DNA of 64,000 bases, from the NCBI GenBank assembly GCA_032027125.1, contig JAVSMQ010000001.1:3458198-3522197 (forward strand). Reading direction: 5' to 3'. Positions 25,539 through 32,927 of this stretch are shown in pieces (position 1 is the stretch's first letter; the number at the start of each line of letters is the position of its first letter). Both the position numbers and the translations under genes were made by a program. The stretch comes from JANJTB01 sp032027125 (GTDB lineage: Bacteria; Bacteroidota; Ignavibacteria; Kapaibacteriales; UBA2268). A model generated the notes under the pieces. It saw nothing but the letters and a program-made list of their open reading frames with translations. It searched no databases and was not told where the DNA came from.

Positions 25539-25916
25539 GACTTAAAAAGCAAGACGGAAGACTTAAAAAGCAAGTCCGAAGATATGAAAAGCAAGTCCGA
25601 AGATATGAAAAGCAAGACGGAAGACTTAAAAAGCAAGTCCGAAGATATGAAAAGCAAGTCCGAAGATATGAAAAGCAAGTCCGAAGACTTAAAAAGCAAG
25701 TCCGAAGACTTAAAAAGCAAGACGGAAGACTTAAAAAGCAAGACGGAAGACTTAAAAAGCAAGACGGAAGACCTAAAAAGCAAGACGGAAGACTTAAAAA
25801 GCAAGACGGAAGACTTAAAAAGCAAGACGGAAGACTTAAAAAGCAAGACGGAAGACTTAAAAAGCAATTCCGATGACTTTTCCGAGCGTTTTGATGACTC
25901 GTCCGAGCGTTCCGTT
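25539..25916. repeat. Tandem array 2: 18 units of 21 bp
   Basis: Units of the form GACTTAAAAAGCAAGACGGAA (16 good ones, two subtypes ACGGAA and TCCGAA), then two transitional units containing TCCGAGCGTT. In the forward frame this reads DLKSKTE heptads from an ATG at 25584 to a stop at 25928; two minus-strand frames are also open. Because the unit is a multiple of three, any frame without a stop in one unit stays open, so coding is not implied. Array 3 continues in the same 21-bp phase. Confidence 0.85.
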
Positions 25917-26315
25917 GGAGCATTTTAGCGTTACGTTGGAACGTTTTATCATTCCGTTGGAACATTTTATCATTCCGTTGGAGCATTTTAGCGTTTGGTT
26001 GAAGCATTTTAGCGTCTGGTTGGAGCATTTTATCGTTTGGTTGGAGCATTTTAGCGTTTGGTTGAAGCATTTTAGCGTCTGGTTGGAGCATTTTATCGTT
26101 TGGTTGGAGCATTTTAGAGTATGGTTGGAGCATTTTAGCGTATGGTTGGAGCATTTTAGCGTTTGGTTGGAGCATTTTATCGTTTGGTTGGAGCATTTTA
26201 GCGTATGGTTGGAGCATTTTAGTATTTGTTTGGAGCATTTTAGCGTTTGGTTGGAGCATTTTAGCGTTTGGTTGAAGCATCTTAGCGTTTTGTTGAAGGG
26301 TTTAAGAGTTTTAAT
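25917..26315. repeat. Tandem array 3: 18 to 19 units of 21 bp
   Basis: Units of the form GGAGCATTTTAGCGTTTGGTT, in exact phase with array 2 (25539 plus 18 times 21). The first three units, with CATTCC or TTACG in place of GTTTG, link to the transitional end of array 2. The last unit (26295-26315) is degenerate. Frames on both strands are open (LEHFSVW heptads forward, KMLQPNA heptads reverse). I find no ribosome-binding site or known domain and treat it as non-coding. Confidence 0.85.
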
Positions 26316-26595
26316 GACCTTTTTCCTTAAAACAAATTGATAAGAAGTTATAAATGTTGTTCAAACAACTAAGAATTTTTGAGAAAGAACAAGATTCAAT
26401 CAATATTTATTGCAAGAATTACTATAACGAAACAGGAAAAATGATTGATACAAGGTAATTCATCTTCAAAACAAAAATTCATTTTGGTAAATCGGCATAT
26501 TCTAATTACATTTGAATCAATAAAATTAACTAATTTATTTGCGGAGTAAAAGTGAAACTTCTAAAAAATTCATAATTATCAGATAGGTTTTTATT

Positions 26596-28419
26596 ATGAA
26601 AAAGTTGATATTATTATTTTTTTTCTTACTTAATCCAAAATTATTTGGATTTAATGAATGGGAAGAAGTTTTTGCAGTTTCAAATTTGATTCCTGAATCA
26701 ATCGAATGTCCGGATTCGATGAATTGTTTTATAATAATGAGTAACGGTTCAAAAAATAACTTGTATAAATCAAGAGATCAGGGAAAAACCTGGGATATGA
26801 TTTATAATAATTTTATAGGTGCTAAAAACGCAATATCAATGAGTGTTCCGGATACATTAAACATTTTCATCAGTTTTTTTTACGATGGAATAATCTATAA
26901 ATCACATAACGGAGGCAAAACTTTTGAAAAAGTAATATTGGATACTAAGTTATCTATTGAAAAAATTGAAATGAGGAATAAGAACAGAGGTATAGCATTT
27001 ACAAATCTTGCTTATTATGTAACATTCGACGGATGGAAAACAAATAAAAAAATTGATATGCTCCCTTATGGAATTGTTTATAATCCGACATTCATGAATG
27101 ATTCAATTGTTTTTATGGTTTATAAGAATGATACGGCTGTGTATCTGTCAAAGCTAAATATTCTTACAAACGAAGCTGATTTAAATTATATTGCTGAAAA
27201 AAATGCTTTAATTCTTGATTTATGTATAGTTAATGAAAACCTAATTTTTGTTTGTGGCAAAAGTCATGAAATCAGTGGGGGTTCGGGTCATGATGCAATT
27301 TACAAAAGCATAGACGGAGGAAAAAACTGGAGAAGGGTTCTGGATTTGTATAATGATAGAAAATTAAATGATACAATAAGAAATCCGTTTGGATTACAAA
27401 GTATTGCTTTTAAGGACAGTTTGACTGGTATAGCAGTAGGTCAGTTCGGTACAATTGTTTATACTTATGACGGCGGTGAAACATGGATTTATGAGAATGA
27501 ACTACCCGAAAATATTAAAAAGAATATACCACCGACAATGATAATCAGATACGCAGGCACAATTCCAATAATTGCTGATTTTTTGGGTTATATACACAGA
27601 CTTCTTAAAGATAATCTGGTCCCCGGTCCCGAAAACAAATACAGCATCAGTGGCAGAGTCTGGGATGAAGCTCAAGGACAGCCCGGAATTCCAATTATTA
27701 ACGGTTATCAGATAACAATGACTGATGAAATAGGTTACTATAAATTCCAAAATCTTATCACTAATAGTTACTCTATTAGGGCTGAAAATAAATATTTTAA
27801 TGGAAAAAATCCAAGTTATTATTACAGACCTTATCTCTATCATCCCGAACTTTACGAAATAGAACTTTCGAGCGATACTACCGGTTTTGATTTTAATGCA
27901 GAAGATATAAGAAATTACTTTGTTACAGCCGGTAATATAAAAAATAAAGAAGGCAAAGCTATTACCGATATTGAAGTGCAGATTGGAGAAATTAAGGTTA
28001 AAACCGATACTTCAGGCAATTACTCATATTTAAAAACCGAGAAAAAGGAATATTTAATAAAACCTCTTAAAGAAAATTATACATTTACTCCTGCTTTTTA
28101 TGATACAAATATAACAAGCCATAGCTTTACTTTAAATTTTATTGGAGAACCTAACACAAGTGTTTGGGAAAATACCGGAAATTCAGGAATAAAAATTACC
28201 CCAAACCCGGCAGGAGATTATATAACAATCCAAACATCGGAAGTTTTGGAAACTTCCGATGTTTATAAAGTGCAGATATTTGATTTGCTTGGGATTGAAG
28301 TCATTTCCGAATCAATTCATTCGATGACTCAAAGTCATCGGATGAATATAGAGGGATTGTCCGCCGGAGTATATTATTTAAAAATCGGAGATAAGGTTGA
28401 GAAGTTTGTGAAGATATAG
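26596..28419 (+). CDS. Secreted BNR-repeat protein with carboxypeptidase-regulatory-like domains and T9SS tail
   Basis: A 607-aa protein with signal peptide, BNR/Ycf48-like propeller repeats (SRDQGKTWDMI, SHNGGKTFEKV, SIDGGKNWRRV, TYDGGETWIYE), then two small beta-sandwich domains at about 345-510: YSISGRVWDEAQGQPGIPI with DEIGYYKFQNL, and ITDIEVQIGEIKVKTDTSGN. These resemble CarboxypepD_reg or Cna-B modules. The T9SS tail begins ITPNPAGDYITIQ and ends VEKFVKI. Two in-frame 33-bp palindromes (28232, 28315) sit in the tail. Function unknown; secreted or surface-bound. Confidence 0.83.
   Translation: MKKLILLFFFLLNPKLFGFNEWEEVFAVSNLIPESIECPDSMNCFIIMSNGSKNNLYKSRDQGKTWDMIYNNFIGAKNAISMSVPDTLNIFISFFYDGIIYKSHNGGKTFEKVILDTKLSIEKIEMRNKNRGIAFTNLAYYVTFDGWKTNKKIDMLPYGIVYNPTFMNDSIVFMVYKNDTAVYLSKLNILTNEADLNYIAEKNALILDLCIVNENLIFVCGKSHEISGGSGHDAIYKSIDGGKNWRRVLDLYNDRKLNDTIRNPFGLQSIAFKDSLTGIAVGQFGTIVYTYDGGETWIYENELPENIKKNIPPTMIIRYAGTIPIIADFLGYIHRLLKDNLVPGPENKYSISGRVWDEAQGQPGIPIINGYQITMTDEIGYYKFQNLITNSYSIRAENKYFNGKNPSYYYRPYLYHPELYEIELSSDTTGFDFNAEDIRNYFVTAGNIKNKEGKAITDIEVQIGEIKVKTDTSGNYSYLKTEKKEYLIKPLKENYTFTPAFYDTNITSHSFTLNFIGEPNTSVWENTGNSGIKITPNPAGDYITIQTSEVLETSDVYKVQIFDLLGIEVISESIHSMTQSHRMNIEGLSAGVYYLKIGDKVEKFVKI
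28232..28264. repeat. Perfect 33-bp in-frame palindrome in a T9SS sorting domain
   Basis: AAACATCGGAAGTTT, loop TGG, and the exact complement AAACTTCCGATGTTT. All 15 pairs match. It encodes TSEVLETSDV between YITIQ and YKVQIFDLLG. Confidence 0.8.
28315..28347. repeat. 33-bp in-frame palindrome, second position
   Basis: Arm ATTCATTCGATGACT, loop CAA, arm AGTCATCGGATGAAT; 14 of 15 pairs. Same element as at 19034-19066, encoding SIHSMTQSHRM. Confidence 0.78.
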
Positions 28420-28427
28420 AAATTATT

Positions 28428-28507
28428 GTCAGTCTGAGCGTAGTCGAAGACAATTAGTTCCATTTCGACTTAGTTTATCCTGAGCTTGTCGAAGGGCTCA
28501 ATGTGAC
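28428..28507. repeat. Dispersed repeat with GTCA..CTGAGC ends
   Basis: An 80-bp block starting GTCAGTCTGAGC and ending GCTCAATGTGAC, i.e. imperfect terminal inverted repeats, with a TCGAAGA/TCGAAGG pair inside. Related blocks lie at 37369-37443 and 55189-55265. Confidence 0.6.
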
Positions 28508-28533
28508 ATTAAACTTTTTTAGGAGTAATAAAG

Positions 28534-28773
28534 ATGATTTTAAATGTTATAAAAGCCGAGTATCTTACAGATTATCAACTCAGACTGAGTTTTGATAACG
28601 GGAAAAATGTTGAAGTGGATTTAAAGCAAACAATTTTTAAAGATAAAAGAAAAATATTTGAACCTCTAAGAGATATTAATTACTTTATGGATTTTAGCAT
28701 AAAGTTCAATACTGTAACATGGAAAAATGAAGCAGATTTCGCCCCTGAATTTCTATTTGAATTGGGGCAATGA
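28534..28773 (+). CDS. DUF2442 domain protein, 79 aa
   Basis: The sequence RLSFDNGKNVEVDLKQTI, FEPLRDINYF and TVTWKNEADFAPEFL matches the DUF2442 pattern (FDDG..VDL, F.PL.D...F, V.W.NG.D..P). This family has no defined biochemical role; members often sit next to DUF4160 proteins in loci resembling toxin-antitoxin systems, but no such partner is adjacent here. AGGAG precedes the ATG by 9 nt. The gene is placed between a dispersed repeat and a hairpin shared with the end of nrdJ. Confidence 0.8.
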   Translation: MILNVIKAEYLTDYQLRLSFDNGKNVEVDLKQTIFKDKRKIFEPLRDINYFMDFSIKFNTVTWKNEADFAPEFLFELGQ

Positions 28774-28824
28774 TTTGTGATTTTTGCTAAAAGTCTGTAG
28801 AATTATTACTGATTTAATCCTTTT

Positions 28825-28849
28825 CCCCTCCTTTTTTTTGAAGGAGGGG
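28825..28849. terminator. Bidirectional hairpin between DUF2442 gene and nrdJ
   Basis: CCCCTCCTT and AAGGAGGGG enclose a T-rich 7-nt loop. It separates convergent genes; the block also resembles the GGGGAGG dispersed hairpin near 23582. Confidence 0.6.
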
Positions 28850-28864
28850 ATAGGTGTGGTTGAT

Positions 28865-31800
28865 TTATGAGCAGCCGCTTGTAGAGCCGCAATCTTCGCA
28901 AACAGTACAGCTTCCGTTACGTTTCACACGCATCGAGCCGCAATTTGAGCAGTGCTCTCCGGTATAACCGAATGACTGCGCTTCGCTGCTCGAACCAACA
29001 CTTAACTGTTGGTAAACGGCTCCATATCCGTTGTTTTGTTTGCTTCCGGTTTCAGAGTCAGAAAGTACGGGAATAAAGTTTTCTTCGGGATTACTGTCCT
29101 GCTGTTTATCCGGCGCTGTTAATTCCTGAGGAACATTGCTTGGTTGGCTGATTGATTTCGGCGAATCGGTTTTGTGTCCTCTCGAATCGTTATCCTCATC
29201 AACGGCTTTAATATGTACAAAATCCTGACGGTTAAGATAATCGTAACCGAGTGAACGGAATACATAATCCAAAAGTGATGTTGAATTTTTGATAACTTCA
29301 TGTCCTTCGACCGGTCCCGACGGCTCAAATCTTGTGAAGGTAAATGTATCCACGAGGTCTTCGAGCGGCACTCCGTACTGCAAAGCCTTTGATGCAAGAA
29401 TTGCAAAACTGTTCATCAGTCCGCGGAATGATGCTCCTTCCTTGTACATATCTATGAAGATTTCTCCCAGTGTACCGTCTTCGTATTCACCGGTACGGAG
29501 GAATAACTTATGACCGCCGACTACAGCCTCGCGAATATGCCCGTCACGTTTTTTGGGAAGTTTATGGCGGACTAATTTATAATGCACTCTATCGGCAATT
29601 ATTTCCTGAACCTGCTGGGGTCCTTTTGTCTCATCCAGAGTATTTTCATCACCGAGAGATATTACTTCATCCAAATCCTTAAGATTTGATGAATTAAGCG
29701 GCTGTGAAAGTTTGGAACCGTCGCGGTAAAGTGCAATAGCCTTGAGCATAGATTTCCATGATTTGATATGAAGCTCGCTTATCTGAGATATTGTAGCTTC
29801 AGCAGGCATGTTTACTGTTTTGGAGATAGCACCTGAAATGAACGGCTGAGCGGCAGCCATAATTCTGATATGTGCCATATAGTCAATATATCTTTTGCCT
29901 TTTTTACCGCATTTATTAGCCGTATCAAATATCGGAAGATGCTCTTCTTTAAGATGCGGAGCACCTTCAAGCATCATTGTACCGCATACGTAATCGTTTG
30001 CCTCATCCATCTGGTCATCGGTAAATCCGATAGTTTTAAGCAAATCGAACGACGAATCGTCAAACTGGGATTTTGCAAAACCCAGACTCAAAAGAAAATC
30101 TTCGCCGAGAGTCCATTTATTGAATGCAAATTTAATATCAAATACATTGTCAAGCTGCTTTTCGATAATTTCAATTTTCTCTTCCGAGAATCCGCGGTCT
30201 TTCAAAGATTTCTTATTAATATGAGGACAGCCAATGAGAGTGCCGCTGCCTTTTGAGTATTTTTCAATATCTTCAATCTGCTGCTCGCTGTAATTAAGTC
30301 TTGTGAGAGCTTTTCTGACCGATTGATTGACGATTTTGAAATATCCGCCGCCTGCAAGTTTCTTGTATTTTACTATCGCAAAATCGGGTTCAATGCCTGT
30401 AGTATCGCAGTCCATAACAAGTCCGATGGTTCCTGTTGGAGCAATTACGCTGACCTGAGCGTTCCTGTAACCGTAGCTGCTGCCAAGTTCAAGAGCATTA
30501 TCCCAGCACTCTTTAGCTGATTCTAAGAGATAATCCGGGACAAATTTTGGATTAATACCTTTTGGTCTAATCGTCAGGTCTTCATATTCCGATGGGACGG
30601 CATTATAAGCAGCGCGTCTGTGATTACGAATCACTCTAAGCATAGCTTCTTTATTTAATTCATATTCTGAGAAAGCGCCGAGCTCTTTTGCCATTTCGGC
30701 AGATGTTGCATACGACTGACCGGTAAGAATTGCACTGATTGCACCTGCCCACGCCAAAGCTTCCTGAGAATCATAAGGAATACCCTTGACCATCAACAGA
30801 GTTCCTAAATTTGCATATCCCAAACCGAGAGTTCTGAATTTATAGCTTAAATCAGCTACCTGTTTCGATGGGAATTGTGCCATGAGAACTGAAATTTCAA
30901 GTACGATAGTCCATAATCTAACGCCGTGCTTGTAATCCTCAACTCTAAATGAGTCGGATTCTTCATCAAAAAACTTCATAAGATTCAGACTTGCAAGATT
31001 ACATGCGGTATCATCAAGGAACATATATTCACTGCACGGGTTACTGCCATTTATTCTTCCCGATACAGGGCAGGTGTGCCATTCGTTGATAGTCGTATCA
31101 AACTGCAGACCCGGGTCAGCACTTTTCCATGCACTGAGATTAATTTTCTCCCATAGGTCGCGTGCTCTGACAACTTTAGCTGTTTCGCGGTTCTTTCTCC
31201 AGCGGAGTTCCCACATTTCGTCATTTTCGACAGCATTCATAAACTCATTAGTTACTCTGACGGTATTATTTGAGTTCTGTCCGCTGACTGTCAAATATCC
31301 TTCACCTTCGTAATGAGTATCAAAAATCGGAAAATCAATTGAAGTGAAACCCTGGTCAACAAGGTCAAGAACCCTTTTGACATTATTCAACGGGATACCG
31401 CGGTTCAGGGCTTTCTGAATCAGAATTCTTAATTTTTTGTTCTTGGTGATATCACTGCCGCCCGTAACCGATTCTTCAAGTATTGCTTTCATAAAAGCTG
31501 AACTAACACGTGAACCGGCTACTAATGCAGCTACTTTTTCTTCTTCTTTGGCTTTCCACTCAATAAAAACTTCGATATCCGGATGGTCAATATCAACTAT
31601 AACCATTTTTGCGGCTCTTCTTGTAGTACCGCCGGATTTGATTGCACCGGCAGCACGGTCGAATATTTTCAGAAAACTCATCAATCCTGAAGAATAACCG
31701 CCGCCTGACAGCTTTTCACCTGCACCGCGAAGACTTGAGAAATTTGTTCCTGTTCCGCTGCCGTATTTAAAAATTCTTGCTTCACGGACTGCTAAATCAA

Positions 31801-32395
31801 ATATACCGTTTTCGCCGACTAAATCATCGGAAACCGATTGAATAAAACAGGCATGCGGCTGCGGACGGCTGTAAGCATCCTTGCTTTTTGTCAGTTCTTT
31901 AGTGTCGGGGTCAATATAATAATGTCCCTGCTGTGAGCCGGTAATACCGTAGGCATAATGCAGTCCGGTATTGAACCATTGAGGAGAATTCGGGGCGCAC
32001 ATTTGTTTCAAAAGCATGTATGCAATTTCGTCATAAAAGATTTTGGCATCTTTTTCATTGTCAAAATATTTGTATTTTTCACCCCAGTCCCGCCACGCAC
32101 CCGACAGTCTGTGAACAACCTGTTTGACTGATTTCTCTGAACCTGTAACAGGTTTTCCGGCATCATCCAGAATTGGTTTTCCCTCTTCGTCAAATTGCGG
32201 AACACCTGTCTTGCGGAAATATTTCTGAGCTAATATGTCCGTCGCCAATTGTGACCAGCCGGTAGGTACTTCGATATCTTTCATATCAAATACAACCGAA
32301 CCGTCAGGATTCCTCAAAACTGAAGCTCTTTTGGTATATGTAAACAAGTCGTAAGGGCTTGTACCTTCTTTCGTAAAACGTCTTTGTATTTTCAT
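28865..32395 (-). CDS. nrdJ: Adenosylcobalamin-dependent ribonucleotide reductase (class II)
   Basis: Makes deoxyribonucleotides with a B12-generated thiyl radical and needs no oxygen. The 1176-aa protein has the ACFIQSVSDDL, GSGTGTNFSSLRG and SGGTTRRAAKMV segments, NGSNPCSEYMFLDDTACNLA (radical-site loop), APTGTIGLVMDCDTTGIEPD, and a C-terminal tail with ten cysteines, CSNCGSMRVKRNGSC and CEDCGSTSGCS, a zinc-ribbon-like redox region of the NrdJ family. Length is normal for the large subfamily with a TSCPD domain. No class I or III reductase lies in the window. Four DnaA-box-like sites lie upstream (32634-32742); no cobalamin riboswitch was recognised. Confidence 0.95.
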   Translation of the reverse strand: MKIQRRFTKEGTSPYDLFTYTKRASVLRNPDGSVVFDMKDIEVPTGWSQLATDILAQKYFRKTGVPQFDEEGKPILDDAGKPVTGSEKSVKQVVHRLSGAWRDWGEKYKYFDNEKDAKIFYDEIAYMLLKQMCAPNSPQWFNTGLHYAYGITGSQQGHYYIDPDTKELTKSKDAYSRPQPHACFIQSVSDDLVGENGIFDLAVREARIFKYGSGTGTNFSSLRGAGEKLSGGGYSSGLMSFLKIFDRAAGAIKSGGTTRRAAKMVIVDIDHPDIEVFIEWKAKEEEKVAALVAGSRVSSAFMKAILEESVTGGSDITKNKKLRILIQKALNRGIPLNNVKRVLDLVDQGFTSIDFPIFDTHYEGEGYLTVSGQNSNNTVRVTNEFMNAVENDEMWELRWRKNRETAKVVRARDLWEKINLSAWKSADPGLQFDTTINEWHTCPVSGRINGSNPCSEYMFLDDTACNLASLNLMKFFDEESDSFRVEDYKHGVRLWTIVLEISVLMAQFPSKQVADLSYKFRTLGLGYANLGTLLMVKGIPYDSQEALAWAGAISAILTGQSYATSAEMAKELGAFSEYELNKEAMLRVIRNHRRAAYNAVPSEYEDLTIRPKGINPKFVPDYLLESAKECWDNALELGSSYGYRNAQVSVIAPTGTIGLVMDCDTTGIEPDFAIVKYKKLAGGGYFKIVNQSVRKALTRLNYSEQQIEDIEKYSKGSGTLIGCPHINKKSLKDRGFSEEKIEIIEKQLDNVFDIKFAFNKWTLGEDFLLSLGFAKSQFDDSSFDLLKTIGFTDDQMDEANDYVCGTMMLEGAPHLKEEHLPIFDTANKCGKKGKRYIDYMAHIRIMAAAQPFISGAISKTVNMPAEATISQISELHIKSWKSMLKAIALYRDGSKLSQPLNSSNLKDLDEVISLGDENTLDETKGPQQVQEIIADRVHYKLVRHKLPKKRDGHIREAVVGGHKLFLRTGEYEDGTLGEIFIDMYKEGASFRGLMNSFAILASKALQYGVPLEDLVDTFTFTRFEPSGPVEGHEVIKNSTSLLDYVFRSLGYDYLNRQDFVHIKAVDEDNDSRGHKTDSPKSISQPSNVPQELTAPDKQQDSNPEENFIPVLSDSETGSKQNNGYGAVYQQLSVGSSSEAQSFGYTGEHCSNCGSMRVKRNGSCTVCEDCGSTSGCS

Positions 32396-32633
32396 AAGTA
32401 ACCTGATTTATATATATATTATTTTAATCTTAATTAGTTTAAAAATTTTTTCCATAGATACAAAATAATCAATTATTTGTAACTTTTCTTTGTAATAATT
32501 TACCTAAGCTGATAATTATACCGTTTGAATAAGATATAGTGCATAGTTACGATGTAAATTAGCAGGCATTTGTCAAAACATTGTAATGCTGATTTAACAT
32601 AACGTTCAACAAATAAACATATTTACTAAAAAG

Positions 32634-32742
32634 TTTTCCACAGAACAAATTGTACAATCACGACATTCCAAAATAAGAAATTTAATACAGAAACAAGCAA
32701 AATAATTTTCCACATTCCCGAAATATGCACAAATGTTGATAA
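32634..32742. promoter_or_regulatory. Cluster of DnaA-box-like sites upstream of nrdJ
   Basis: TTTTCCACA at 32634-32642 and 32706-32714, ATATGCACA at 32723-32731 (one mismatch to TTATNCACA), and TGTTGATAA at 32734-32742 (TTATCAACA on the other strand). Three of the four lie within 37 bp. The surrounding 530-bp intergenic region is AT-rich. DnaA boxes are known in the E. coli nrdAB promoter; a replication origin is the alternative. Confidence 0.45.
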
Positions 32743-32927
32743 CTTTATGCCCTTAAGTAGTGTCTTTTATGTTGTAAGTATGATTCCAATATTGCATTAA
32801 GTAGATGATAATTACTTACATACGTAAATTTACTGATGGTTATTGATTTTTTTTTGTTATATTTGTATTGTAAGTTGTTATAAATATAAAAATTATTTGG
32901 TGTATTGTGATATTGAAAAGTATCAGG

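Noticed and set aside
25525..26280. A 251-codon minus-strand frame and overlapping frames on both strands across the 21-bp arrays
   Set aside because: Any frame without a stop in one 21-bp unit stays open through the array; there is no start signal, no domain, and several frames are open at once.
25216..26315. CRISPR array
   Set aside because: Units follow head to tail with no unique spacers and no cas genes are present.
32396..32927. Cobalamin riboswitch before nrdJ
   Set aside because: No B12-box-like sequence or the expected helices could be found; only DnaA-box-like sites are visible.
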